This document shows, piece after piece, positions 7,559 through 15,239 of a stretch of DNA of 15,800 nt. Positions within the stretch are counted from its first letter, which is position 1. The number at the start of each line of letters is the position of its first letter. Under the pieces are notes generated by a model. That model was not told the DNA's origin. It saw only the letters and a list, made by a program, of their open reading frames with translations, and searched no databases. Made by a program: the position numbers and the translations under genes. This DNA is from an uncultured Cryomorphaceae bacterium (GTDB taxonomy: Bacteria; Bacteroidota; Bacteroidia; Flavobacteriales; Schleiferiaceae): NCBI GenBank assembly GCA_913049755.1, contig CAJWXO010000019.1:1-15800 (forward strand), given 5' to 3'.

Positions 7559-8605
7559 TCAGTTACATGTCAGGGTATCAAGAAAACTAGCCTTTGCAAA
7601 CCTTAAGGGACATGTCATTTTGCCAAAAACGAGGCTATCCATTGAGGCAGATGTCAAACCTATATTAGGCCTATCTAGGCCTACCCTACTTGCAAAAATA
7701 CCCGCACCATTATCGACATTCGTAAAAAAGGGAGGATCCTGGAGTATTGTATTCGATGGCTGAGAAACAGATATGTAAGTTGCTAGATCATCTGACCCTG
7801 CTGTGAGATGAATAGTAAAGCCGCGGAAAAATCTCATATATCCAGACCTAACTGGTATTACCTCTGACAAAAAAGCATAATACGACTCGTAACTTAAGGA
7901 AGTGCTCAAATAACTACCTCCATTTAACGAACTCCCAATAGTGTAAGGAAGAAAATATCTGACTGAATGACGAGTTGAGTCATTTTGATCCCCATCCGGC
8001 ATCTCCATGTAAAGAAAATCAACATAACCTTGATAAATGCGAGCATTAATGGCTTGATAAAACTGAATTTCAGCACCTTTACTTGAAGTAAAACTAAATC
8101 TCTGGGTTCCTTGAAAATTTGGACGTTTTATCGTAAAATCTTTAACCAAAGGTGTCTCCGCACTAGCAAAGGCAGCACTTAACGTATCTTTCTTTAGCAA
8201 TAATTTATATGACCAATCTAGTCGATTATCATTTAGGGTGAATTTCGGAATAACCAGGCTGTATAACCTATGTCCTTGATTAGTGAATAAACCAGAGTCC
8301 TTAGGGACGTCTTGAGTTTCATTCAATGCTTTTGTCCATAATAAATCTCCATTATCTTTAAAAGCTTGCAGTTCTAAAACTAAGTCCTGGTAATATAAAC
8401 TGTCTGGATTATTAATTCCCCCATTGGGACCGTCTTGACCAAGGAAGGCCCGACCTACCCTAACATATTGAGTATCGGAATTTGGATTTAAAACACCATA
8501 TACAACCGGGATATTTTCAAAAGGTGCAGTTACAACGAGCGTGTTATCACAGGATAAAAAAGTAACTAAAAGACTGAAAAAAATAAAAAATTCTTTTAAA
8601 TTCAT
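7559..8605 (-). CDS. Uncharacterised Bacteroidota lipoprotein, DUF4249-like
   Basis: This is a 348-residue exported lipoprotein. I start it at ATG 8605, not the earlier in-frame ATG at 8671, because MNLKEFFIFFSLLVTFLSC is a complete lipoprotein signal peptide with Cys at residue 19. The longer form would also overlap panB. The mature part looks beta-rich. The stretch PVVYGVLNPNSDTQYVRVGRAFLG near the N-terminus resembles the beta-sandwich start of DUF4249-type proteins, and NVDNGAGIFASR lies toward the C-terminus. Two cysteines near the end (Cys-Pro about 18 residues from the C-terminus and the penultimate residue) could pair. Many relatives sit beside TonB-dependent receptors, but no receptor is present here. 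Function is unknown; a surface or periplasmic binding role is only a guess. The family assignment is by resemblance and is not certain. Confidence 0.75.
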   Translation of the reverse strand: MNLKEFFIFFSLLVTFLSCDNTLVVTAPFENIPVVYGVLNPNSDTQYVRVGRAFLGQDGPNGGINNPDSLYYQDLVLELQAFKDNGDLLWTKALNETQDVPKDSGLFTNQGHRLYSLVIPKFTLNDNRLDWSYKLLLKKDTLSAAFASAETPLVKDFTIKRPNFQGTQRFSFTSSKGAEIQFYQAINARIYQGYVDFLYMEMPDGDQNDSTRHSVRYFLPYTIGSSLNGGSYLSTSLSYESYYAFLSEVIPVRSGYMRFFRGFTIHLTAGSDDLATYISVSQPSNTILQDPPFFTNVDNGAGIFASRVGLDRPNIGLTSASMDSLVFGKMTCPLRFAKASFLDTLTCN

Positions 8606-8610
8606 GGGGA

Positions 8611-8618
8611 CAAAGATA
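8611..8618 (-). promoter_or_regulatory. Candidate -7 element (TATCTTTG) before the DUF4249-like gene
   Basis: On the - strand the octamer matches TAnnTTTG exactly and ends six bases from the ATG at 8605. It is the same sequence as the two elements at 15221-15247. Transcription from it would begin at or next to the start codon. No -33 TTTG is visible. Confidence 0.45.
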
Positions 8619-8634
8619 CCACGCATAGCCTTTG

Positions 8635-8642
8635 TACTTTTG
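8635..8642 (+). promoter_or_regulatory. Candidate -7 element (TACTTTTG) before panB
   Basis: An exact TAnnTTTG match, 16 bases before the panB ATG at 8659 and within the 53-base divergent gap shared with the DUF4249-like gene. The gap is too short for well-separated promoters, so the two would overlap back to back. No clear -33 partner is found. Confidence 0.4.
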
Positions 8643-8658
8643 ATAAAAATATCGAAAA

Positions 8659-9477
8659 ATGTCAAAGGCAAAAAAGTTATATAAAAAAGTCACCACAAAT
8701 AGTCTTTTTGAAATGAAACAACGTGGTGAATCTATAGCTATGTTGACTGCCTATGACTTTAGTCTTGCAAGATTAGTTGACAAATCGGGTATTGATGTTA
8801 TACTCGTGGGGGATTCTGCTAGCAACGTAATGGCAGGTCATGAAACCACTCTTCCAATTACATTAGATCATATGATTTATCATGCATCTAGTGTAATTAG
8901 AGCGGTGAAACGAGCTCTGGTTGTTGTGGATCTTCCTTTTGGAAGTTATCAAGGTAATCCAAAGGCTGCTCTTTCTTCATCGATTAGAATCATGAAAGAA
9001 TCTGGAGGCCATGCTGTGAAATTAGAAGGAGGTAATGAAATTGCTATGACTATCGAGCGAATAGTTAGTTCAGGCATTCCCGTAATGGGACATTTAGGCC
9101 TAACTCCTCAAAGTATTTACAAGTTTGGGACATATGCTGTTCGTGCAAAAGAAGAAGAAGAAGCTGAACAACTTTTAACAGATGCGAAATCATTAGAAAA
9201 AGCCGGTTGTTTTGCAATTGTCTTAGAAAAAATACCTGCAGATTTAGCTAAAAGAGTGAGTGAATCCATTCAGATACCAACTATAGGAATAGGTGCTGGC
9301 CCTGACGTAAACGGACAGGTGTTAGTATTACACGACATGCTAGGTATGAATACTGAATTTAATCCACGATTCCTTCGTCGTTATTTAAACTTAGAAGAGT
9401 TAATCCCTGATGCTATTGAAAGTTATATAACCGATGTAAAGTCTCACGCCTTCCCGAACTCAGAAGAAAGCTATTGA
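8659..9477 (+). CDS. panB: 3-methyl-2-oxobutanoate hydroxymethyltransferase
   Basis: PanB transfers a hydroxymethyl group from 5,10-methylene-tetrahydrofolate to 2-oxoisovalerate to make ketopantoate, the first committed step toward pantothenate and CoA. The 272 residues form the expected TIM-barrel enzyme. Seen in order are [12 protein letters not shown] (28-39), [12 protein letters not shown] (50-61) and [10 protein letters not shown] (88-97). Further on are VKLEGG (120-125), GHLGLTPQ (144-151) and IVLEKIP (187-193), then IGIGAG (209-214) and the loop LHDMLGM. By comparison with the E. coli enzyme, Asp52, Asp91 and Glu123 should hold the metal and Glu190 should be the catalytic base; this mapping is inferred by eye. 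The ATG at 8659 is supported by the conserved N-terminus and the divergent gap. Four bases separate its stop from the RluA gene, so they are likely one transcript. panC and panD are not in the window. Confidence 0.97.
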   Translation: MSKAKKLYKKVTTNSLFEMKQRGESIAMLTAYDFSLARLVDKSGIDVILVGDSASNVMAGHETTLPITLDHMIYHASSVIRAVKRALVVVDLPFGSYQGNPKAALSSSIRIMKESGGHAVKLEGGNEIAMTIERIVSSGIPVMGHLGLTPQSIYKFGTYAVRAKEEEEAEQLLTDAKSLEKAGCFAIVLEKIPADLAKRVSESIQIPTIGIGAGPDVNGQVLVLHDMLGMNTEFNPRFLRRYLNLEELIPDAIESYITDVKSHAFPNSEESY

Positions 9478-9481
9478 AACT

Positions 9482-10174
9482 GTGCAAAATCCTATCATTC
9501 TTTTTGAAGATAATCACCTTTTAATCGTTAGCAAGCCATCCAGTCTTCTTGTCCAAGGGGATATAACTGGAGATCCAACACTTAAAGACTGGGCAGAAAA
9601 AGATGTTGCTCAACGTCATAATAAACCTGGAAAAGCATTTATTGGTCTACCGCACAGACTAGATAGACCAAGTTCAGGAATAGTGGTATTAGCTAAAACC
9701 TCCAAAGCACTAACAAGAGTAAGTCAGGCATTTGCAGATAGATCTGTTAAAAAAACTTATTGGGCTGTTGTAGAGGGAATTCCAAAAAAAATGAATATGA
9801 AACTTATTCATTCTTTGTGGAAAGATAGTCGCCTAAAGAAAAGCTTTGTTTCAGATAAAAAAGAAGCTAAGAAGGCCGTATTATCATACCAAATATTGAG
9901 CTCCGGTGATCGGTATAGCTTATTAAAAATAAATCTTGAAACTGGAAGACACCATCAAATACGATGTCAGTTGAGTGCCATTGGGCACCCCATAAAAGGG
10001 GATTTGAAATATGGAGCTAAAAGATCGAATCCCAATGGAGCAATACACCTTCACGCCCAGATGATACAAATAAAGCATCCTGTTAAAGATGAAGTTCTGA
10101 CCGTCACGGCACCACCGCCTAACGAAAAACTTTGGTCAGAATTAAATAAAAAAGCTCATCCTGAAAGTATATAA
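9482..10174 (+). CDS. RluA-family RNA pseudouridine synthase, single catalytic domain
   Basis: This is a 230-residue enzyme that isomerises uridine to pseudouridine in structured RNA. The catalytic motif is HRLDRPSSGIVVLAKT, with nucleophilic Asp61. The other family stretches are FEDNHLLIVSKPSSLLV at the N-terminus, TYWAVVEG, and GRHHQIRCQLSAIGHPIKGDLKYGA. There is no N-terminal S4 RNA-binding domain, so it is of the short RluA/TruC-like kind, and the target uridine cannot be named. The start is GTG at 9482; no ATG lies upstream in frame before the panB stop region. Coupling to panB (4-base gap) recurs in Bacteroidota as I recall it, and probably reflects operon economy more than a shared pathway. 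Confidence 0.92.
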   Translation: MQNPIILFEDNHLLIVSKPSSLLVQGDITGDPTLKDWAEKDVAQRHNKPGKAFIGLPHRLDRPSSGIVVLAKTSKALTRVSQAFADRSVKKTYWAVVEGIPKKMNMKLIHSLWKDSRLKKSFVSDKKEAKKAVLSYQILSSGDRYSLLKINLETGRHHQIRCQLSAIGHPIKGDLKYGAKRSNPNGAIHLHAQMIQIKHPVKDEVLTVTAPPPNEKLWSELNKKAHPESI

Positions 10175-10199
10175 ATCAAGTCACTAATCTTTATAAAAA

Positions 10200-10400
10200 A
10201 TGAAATTAAAATTATTCAAATGGAATAGCCTGAGCTTTTTAGGTGGGACTCTTTTTTCTTGGATTACTCCTTTAAGTCAAAACGCTCATATAATTGCTCG
10301 TGGGATCATACTTGACTGGTTAATTATAATTTTAGTTCATGCCGCAGCATTATTTGGTTTTTCTAAATTATTTTCTGTGGAAAACTCTATGGGGAAATAA
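10200..10400 (+). CDS. Small hypothetical membrane protein (66 aa)
   Basis: I do not recognise this gene. It would encode 66 residues with a basic N-terminus (MKLKLFKWN), a moderately hydrophobic stretch at about residues 11-26 and a clearly hydrophobic segment at about 32-58 (ILDWLIIILVHAAALFGF). That suggests one or two membrane passes. It starts at an ATG 25 bases after the RluA stop, on the same strand, and ends 7 bases before the convergent priA stop, so it fills an otherwise empty gap. That placement and the plausible topology favour a real gene. The short length and lack of a recognised family leave doubt. No ribosome-binding site stands out, which is normal for this phylum. Confidence 0.5.
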   Translation: MKLKLFKWNSLSFLGGTLFSWITPLSQNAHIIARGIILDWLIIILVHAAALFGFSKLFSVENSMGK

Positions 10401-10407
10401 CGATGAC

Positions 10408-12672
10408 CTAATAAGGATCAACGTCAATAATTATTTTTACTGACCTAAAGTCAGCGCTAAAATATAGAGAGTTGTTAATCTTACGTAATTTTTCTTTTAA
10501 AAAAGATAAGCCTTGACCCAAAGGAAGTTTTATCCAAATATGCTGTAAATGCATATTTTTCACACGTGAAACATTAGGTTCATCTGGGCCTAATATTCCA
10601 CCACCAAAATTTCGATTTAATTTTTGAGCTAAAAAATTAGCAGCTTCTAGGACAATTATTCGCTTGCGATGACGCAATTCTATTCGAATCATTTTAACAA
10701 ATGGCGGATAGTGATGTAGTCTGCGATCCTCTAAAAGGTTTCTCGCCATATCATTATATTCTCCAGACTTAACAGCAATTAATATAGGATGATCAGGGGT
10801 TGCAGTCTGAATAATAACACGACCTTGATTCTTTCGTCTTCCTGTTCTCCCTGAAACTTGAGAGAATAACTGAAAAGCACGTTCATGAGCCCTAAAATCA
10901 GGCATCTGAAGAGCATTGTCGGCATTGAGAATTATAGCAAGAGACAAACCCGATATGTCTAATCCTTTACCAATCATTTGTGTACCCACAACAATATCAG
11001 CTCTGCCTGTCTCAAGCCACTCAATAAAATTTGACATAGATTGTTTTTTCCTAGTAGAGTCCGAATCTATTCTAATTATATTGGCATCAGGGAACATCTC
11101 CTCAAGATCCTCTTCCACCCGCTCTGTTCCAACTCCTCTTAATTGCCATGCCGACTTTTGGCAAGAAGGGCAATTGCTTGATGGTTTTCTCCCTTGACCA
11201 CAATAATGGCACTTTAATGACTTTGACTCTTTATGATAGGTTACCGCAACATCGCAATCCGAGCATGGCTCTGTCCAACCGCAAGACATACATGTTAAAA
11301 AGGGCGAATACCCTCTTCGATTCTGAAAAATCAAAACTTGCTGCTCACTAAGTAAAGTCTCACTAATGGCGTTAACTGCTGGCTTAGAAAGTGGTCCTTC
11401 CATCATTTTTAAGGATTTATACTTCACCAAAGACAACATTTCTACAATTGGATTTTTTGATTTCCCAAATCTCTCATTCAGTTGCACCTTATGATATTTA
11501 CCTTCTTGGCAATTATAAAACGTCTCAAGACTTGGAGTAGCTGAACCAAGTACAACGCCAGCTCCAGTTTGATTAGAAATCCATACCGCAGCATCACGAG
11601 CGTGATATCTGGGGGAAGGATCATATTGCTTGTAACTAGTTTCATGCTCTTCATCGACAACAATTAAACCCACATGCTCCATCGGCAAAAAAACACCTGA
11701 TCTTGCTGCGAGAATCATCTTAGCACCACCTCCAGGGTTCAGTAAGGACAGCCAGATATCTCGTCTTTGGCTTTCAGAAACTTGACTGTGATAAACAGAC
11801 ACCACATCTAATCCCATAGAATTCTCTAGACGTTTGTACAGCTGAGCTGTTAAGGCTATTTCTGGAACTAACATCAAAACATGCATACCTTCCTTTAGAA
11901 CTTTATCAGCGAGTTTTAAATATATTTCTGTTTTACCACTCCCAGTTTTACCCTGCAATAAAACTGGTTTTTTATTAAACAATCCTGATGAAATATCATT
12001 AAGAATATTGTCTTGAACATCTGAAAGTATGATCTTTTCTCCTTCAGAAACGGCTTCGATAATAGAATGACGCATGCTTTTTTCAAGAATCCCTTTCTCT
12101 TTTAAAGCATTTAAATGAACTGTTTTTATTGAAGAATACTCCTGAATAACTACCTGAGAAACCCATGGATAAAATTCTCTATCAGAGTCTATCTGGTTTG
12201 AGCAAATTTGAAAATATGTCATTACAGCTTCTGATTGCAGTTTTGCTCGCGACAGTTTTTCAAATACCTCAGAGATAATTCCTTTATCTGATTTTTTACT
12301 TACCCACCTCCAATGCGGAACGGATCCATCTCCCAAAGTAAACGGACCAGTGTCATCCTCTTTGAGTTTAAAAAACACAGGAAGAGCAGACTGCATAACT
12401 TCACCAATAGGACATATGTAATATTCTGCAAGCCAATTCCAAAATTCAATTTGTTGATTTTGGATTCGTGGAAAATCATCGAGAACTCGAATGATTGGCT
12501 TGCACTCAAATTCTGGAGCACTGTAAATAACATTTTGAACAACACCCATTAAACATTTTGGCCGTCCAAAAGAAACATGAACCCTTAATCCTGAAATAGG
12601 ATCAGATTTAGCATTCCATCGATAAGTAAAAGTTGAATGGACTGGAACAGGTAGAATAACTTCAACCCACAT
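10408..12672 (-). CDS. priA: Primosomal protein N', replication-restart helicase PriA
   Basis: PriA binds stalled or repaired forks and reloads the replicative helicase. The 754-residue protein has the N-terminal fork-binding domain (starting VEVILPVPVHSTFTYRW) and then a helicase core. The core shows Walker A QGKTGSGKT (240-248), LVPEIALT (268-275), the DEEH box (340-343), GSATPS (376-381) and a VSGRTGR motif VI (606-612). Inserted in the core is the zinc-binding domain with eight cysteines (461, 464, 470, 473, 488, 491, 501, 504), complete for two zinc sites. Length is between the E. coli protein (732) and the longer forms I recall from some Bacteroidota. The ATG lies four bases after the pfkA stop, so the two are almost certainly co-transcribed. 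The TAG stop is seven bases from the convergent 66-residue gene, with no strong terminator between them. Confidence 0.97.
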   Translation of the reverse strand: MWVEVILPVPVHSTFTYRWNAKSDPISGLRVHVSFGRPKCLMGVVQNVIYSAPEFECKPIIRVLDDFPRIQNQQIEFWNWLAEYYICPIGEVMQSALPVFFKLKEDDTGPFTLGDGSVPHWRWVSKKSDKGIISEVFEKLSRAKLQSEAVMTYFQICSNQIDSDREFYPWVSQVVIQEYSSIKTVHLNALKEKGILEKSMRHSIIEAVSEGEKIILSDVQDNILNDISSGLFNKKPVLLQGKTGSGKTEIYLKLADKVLKEGMHVLMLVPEIALTAQLYKRLENSMGLDVVSVYHSQVSESQRRDIWLSLLNPGGGAKMILAARSGVFLPMEHVGLIVVDEEHETSYKQYDPSPRYHARDAAVWISNQTGAGVVLGSATPSLETFYNCQEGKYHKVQLNERFGKSKNPIVEMLSLVKYKSLKMMEGPLSKPAVNAISETLLSEQQVLIFQNRRGYSPFLTCMSCGWTEPCSDCDVAVTYHKESKSLKCHYCGQGRKPSSNCPSCQKSAWQLRGVGTERVEEDLEEMFPDANIIRIDSDSTRKKQSMSNFIEWLETGRADIVVGTQMIGKGLDISGLSLAIILNADNALQMPDFRAHERAFQLFSQVSGRTGRRKNQGRVIIQTATPDHPILIAVKSGEYNDMARNLLEDRRLHHYPPFVKMIRIELRHRKRIIVLEAANFLAQKLNRNFGGGILGPDEPNVSRVKNMHLQHIWIKLPLGQGLSFLKEKLRKINNSLYFSADFRSVKIIIDVDPY

Positions 12673-12676
12673 ATTA

Positions 12677-13645
12677 TTATGATAAAGCCTCTACAAGTTC
12701 CAATAAATAAGGACTAATAGTTGCATTGTGCTTAGTTGCATGATCAAGAGGAACATGTACAAGTTTACCTCCCGATATACCAATCATTTCTCTATTTCGT
12801 CCCGCTCTTAGCGCTAAGACTGCACCATGGCCAATTCTACTCGCTAAAATTCGATCAAAACCATTTGGCTTACCTCCCCTTTGGATGTGACCAAGAACAG
12901 TGACTTTTGTCTCCCAATTTGGGAATTCATTCTGAACTTTCTTTGCAACTTCATATGCTCCGCCTTCAGAATCTCCCTCAGCAACAATTATAATTCCCGA
13001 TCGTCTCTTTTTCTTGAAATCAGTCTTTAAATAATTCACCAATCGATTTAAATCTGTCGGGGTCTCAGGTATCAAAACACCCTCAGCTCCCGCAGCAATT
13101 CCTGTTCTTAGAGCTATCAATCCAGCATCACGACCCATGACTTCTACAAAAAATAATCGATTATGAGATGCCGCAGTATCGCGAATATTATCCACAGCAT
13201 CTATAGCTGTATCTACGGCAGTTTGATAGCCAATGGTGTAATCAGTTCCAAACAAATCATTATCAATTGTACCAGGGCAGCCAATTACCGGTATTTCGTG
13301 CTCCATTGAAATCAGATTCGCACCCATAAATGATCCATCTCCACCGATTATAACTAAACCTTCTATCCCATGAGATTTAATGATTGAAGATGCCTTAGAT
13401 CGACCATCTTTAGTCCTAAATTCGGAACTTCTTGCCGTTTTTAAAAATGTACCTCCTCGATGAATAATATTGCGAACATCATAACGTGTTAGGCTAACAT
13501 TATCATTCTCTAGTAGTCCTTCATAGCCGCGATAAAAACCTGTAACCTCTATATCGTTTAATGATGCCGTTCTAACAACAGCACGAATACATGCATTCAT
13601 TCCTGGGGCATCGCCACCTGAAGTAATTAATCCTATCTTTTTCAT
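12677..13645 (-). CDS. pfkA: ATP-dependent 6-phosphofructokinase
   Basis: PfkA phosphorylates fructose 6-phosphate to fructose 1,6-bisphosphate, the committed step of glycolysis. The 322 residues match the short bacterial tetrameric form. Key motifs are ITSGGDAPGMNA (7-18), the nucleotide site GGDGS (101-105), the catalytic PGTIDND (124-130, Asp128 as base), MGRDAG (170-175), PETP (193-196), and GHIQRGG. The Gly in GGDG and the Gly in PGTIDND are those of ATP-dependent enzymes; pyrophosphate-dependent forms carry Asp and Lys there. ATP use is therefore read directly from specificity residues. The start overlaps the upstream methyltransferase stop by four bases (ATGA), and priA follows four bases after the stop, so translation of the three genes may be coupled. 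Confidence 0.97.
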   Translation of the reverse strand: MKKIGLITSGGDAPGMNACIRAVVRTASLNDIEVTGFYRGYEGLLENDNVSLTRYDVRNIIHRGGTFLKTARSSEFRTKDGRSKASSIIKSHGIEGLVIIGGDGSFMGANLISMEHEIPVIGCPGTIDNDLFGTDYTIGYQTAVDTAIDAVDNIRDTAASHNRLFFVEVMGRDAGLIALRTGIAAGAEGVLIPETPTDLNRLVNYLKTDFKKKRRSGIIIVAEGDSEGGAYEVAKKVQNEFPNWETKVTVLGHIQRGGKPNGFDRILASRIGHGAVLALRAGRNREMIGISGGKLVHVPLDHATKHNATISPYLLELVEALS

Positions 13646-14784
13646 TCTTTATAAATATCGAACTCTTGCCACATACAATCCAAATCTCCATTTTGAAAAG
13701 GTATTTGTTGTTTGGATTTCATTTGTAACGCTTTGGAAGCTGTTGCGCTAGGGACAACAACCCAAGCTGTCCAACCTTGATATACTTTTCTTAGATGCTC
13801 ACCCATTGATCGATACGTAGTTTCAACATCAATATCAATTCTACGACCATAAGGAGGGTTTACGACCAATATACCACGCTCTACTGGGGGTTTTGTTTTT
13901 AAGAAATCTTCAAGAGACCAGGATACTTTATCTTCAACTAAAGCTGAGGCTGAGTTCAATTTGGCAACCCTTAAAGCATCACGGTCTATATCCGAGGCGA
14001 AAATTTGCTGAGATGACTCTTTTATTCTTTTCAAAGAAGCAGCTTCAATTACAGCATGTAAATCCTTATCATAATCCAGCCAATGCATAAATCCAAAGGA
14101 ATTTCTATAGATTCCAGCAGGTAGGCGGTCAGCAATTATTGACGCCTCAATCGCCATAGTTCCAGAGCCACACATTGGGTCGTAGAGTGGTCTATCTCCC
14201 CTGTAACCGGTTAATCGTATTAATCCATTTGCTAGTACCTCACTCATTGGTGCAAGAGTCATTTCTTTTCTGTATCCCCTTCGATGTAATGAATCTCCTG
14301 ATGAATCAATACTAATTGTACAATGTCTTTTATTTAAATGAAGTTCAATTCTAATTTGTGGAGATTCCCTTTCAACTGAAGGTCGCTTGCCTGTACGCGA
14401 TCTAAAACGATCTACAATACCATCCTTTAAAACCAGAGCAGCATAACCGGTATGACTAAATTCTGGGTGTGTTCCCGATGCAAATACCGCAAATGTTTTA
14501 TCAGGATGAAACCACTTTTCCCAGGGTATCTTTTGAGCTGCAAACAGCAAGTCTTCAGATTTATGGACTTCAACAAACTTGATAGGCCTTAAAATTCTTA
14601 TTGCGGAACCTATGCAAATATTCGCCTTGTACAGAAACCCTAAATCACCTTTAAACCTTACAGCTCTAGTCATTAATTGAATATCCCGTGCTCCAAGTTT
14701 GAGTAACTCGTCTCTTAAAACATCTTCCAGACCCATTAGGGTTTTTGCGATGAATATCTCATCAGGTGGGTGGTTACCAGACAT
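13642..14784 (-). CDS. THUMP-domain class I rRNA (guanine-N2-)methyltransferase, RlmL/YpsC-like
   Basis: This 380-residue enzyme should methylate guanine N2 in 23S rRNA using S-adenosylmethionine; the E. coli homologous half is RlmL (m2G2445). An N-terminal ferredoxin-like plus THUMP region covers about residues 8-160 (start IFIAKTLMGLEDVLRDELLKLGA). The linker motif HRRGYRKEM (167-175) leads to the Rossmann methyltransferase domain. That domain shows DPMCGSGTMAIEA (202-214), FASDIDRDALRVAKLN for cofactor binding, and the catalytic NPPYGRR (309-315). It is the short single-methyltransferase form like Bacillus YpsC, lacking the C-terminal RlmK half of E. coli RlmKL. The ATG at 14784 puts the family N-terminus in place; the gene follows a small lipoprotein gene by 27 bases and overlaps pfkA by four. 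The exact target nucleotide is inferred by homology only. Confidence 0.92.
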   Translation of the reverse strand: MSGNHPPDEIFIAKTLMGLEDVLRDELLKLGARDIQLMTRAVRFKGDLGFLYKANICIGSAIRILRPIKFVEVHKSEDLLFAAQKIPWEKWFHPDKTFAVFASGTHPEFSHTGYAALVLKDGIVDRFRSRTGKRPSVERESPQIRIELHLNKRHCTISIDSSGDSLHRRGYRKEMTLAPMSEVLANGLIRLTGYRGDRPLYDPMCGSGTMAIEASIIADRLPAGIYRNSFGFMHWLDYDKDLHAVIEAASLKRIKESSQQIFASDIDRDALRVAKLNSASALVEDKVSWSLEDFLKTKPPVERGILVVNPPYGRRIDIDVETTYRSMGEHLRKVYQGWTAWVVVPSATASKALQMKSKQQIPFQNGDLDCMWQEFDIYKE

Positions 14785-14811
14785 GGAAATTTTATTTAAA
14801 CTTGAATTGCA

Positions 14812-15195
14812 TTAAAATTTATCGTTTTGATTATCGGGTTGATAAATGAGTCTCCCTTGTACTTTTACTAATCCCTTTGATACGGGGAAATCTACATAAT
14901 AAGCCATTCCTTTTAAAGTATCTCCTTCAGACAAATACTCATAAATGGAATCCTTTTTGTTATCATTATTTTGTTGAATTTCCAACCTTATCTTGAAGTG
15001 GCCCTCTTTAAAAGAAATCAATTCATAATTAACCGAGAAAAATCGTTTCTCATTAAATTCAGTAGTGTCCACTTTAAAAGATAATTTTCCAAAGTCCCGA
15101 TCAATTGATGAGGTATTCGAAAAGTTTTGACATCCAATTATTCCAAATGTCAATCCTAAAAAAATTAATCCAAGTTTAGCATACCTATTTTTCAT
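14812..15195 (-). CDS. Small hypothetical lipoprotein (127 aa)
   Basis: I do not recognise the family. The protein begins MKNRYAKLGLIFLGLTFGIIGC, a clean lipoprotein signal peptide with a lipobox ending at Cys22. About 105 hydrophilic residues follow, in patterns suggesting beta strands (LSFKVDTTEF, FFSVNYELISF, HFKIRLEIQQ), and the tail is rich in Asn, Asp and Gln. The mature protein has no other cysteine or obvious catalytic motif. It is probably anchored in the outer or inner membrane facing the periplasm. A strong candidate promoter lies 25 bases before the ATG. The methyltransferase gene follows after 27 bases without a visible terminator, so this may be the first gene of the 10408-15195 operon. 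Function is unknown. Confidence 0.78.
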   Translation of the reverse strand: MKNRYAKLGLIFLGLTFGIIGCQNFSNTSSIDRDFGKLSFKVDTTEFNEKRFFSVNYELISFKEGHFKIRLEIQQNNDNKKDSIYEYLSEGDTLKGMAYYVDFPVSKGLVKVQGRLIYQPDNQNDKF

Positions 15196-15220
15196 AATTC
15201 AATCGATCGATTCTAATTAA

Positions 15221-15228
15221 CAAAGATA
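15221..15228 (-). promoter_or_regulatory. Candidate -7 element (TATCTTTG) for the lipoprotein-rlmL-pfkA-priA run
   Basis: An exact match to TAnnTTTG on the - strand, ending 25 bases before the ATG at 15195. It forms one arm of an inverted repeat whose other arm is the -7 element of the divergent gene. No -33 TTTG is visible at the usual distance. Confidence 0.55.
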
Positions 15229-15239
15229 CGACCTTCACG

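Noticed and set aside
7550..7560. GACAAATTGTC palindrome as a hairpin terminator
   Set aside because: The arms leave only a single central base, so it cannot form a stable hairpin; it could be a protein-binding site but nothing supports that beyond symmetry.
8606..8671. Longer N-terminus for the DUF4249-like lipoprotein starting at ATG 8671
   Set aside because: It would overlap panB on the opposite strand and place 22 residues before a complete lipoprotein signal peptide that begins at ATG 8605.
10401..10420. Possible terminator between the 66-residue gene and priA
   Set aside because: Only a CCT/AGG core with a bulged TGA/TCA extension is present, with no T-run; too weak to call.
11148..11351. 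67-codon + strand frame antisense to the PriA zinc domain
   Set aside because: It arises as a shadow of the Cys-rich priA coding strand and has no gene-like context.
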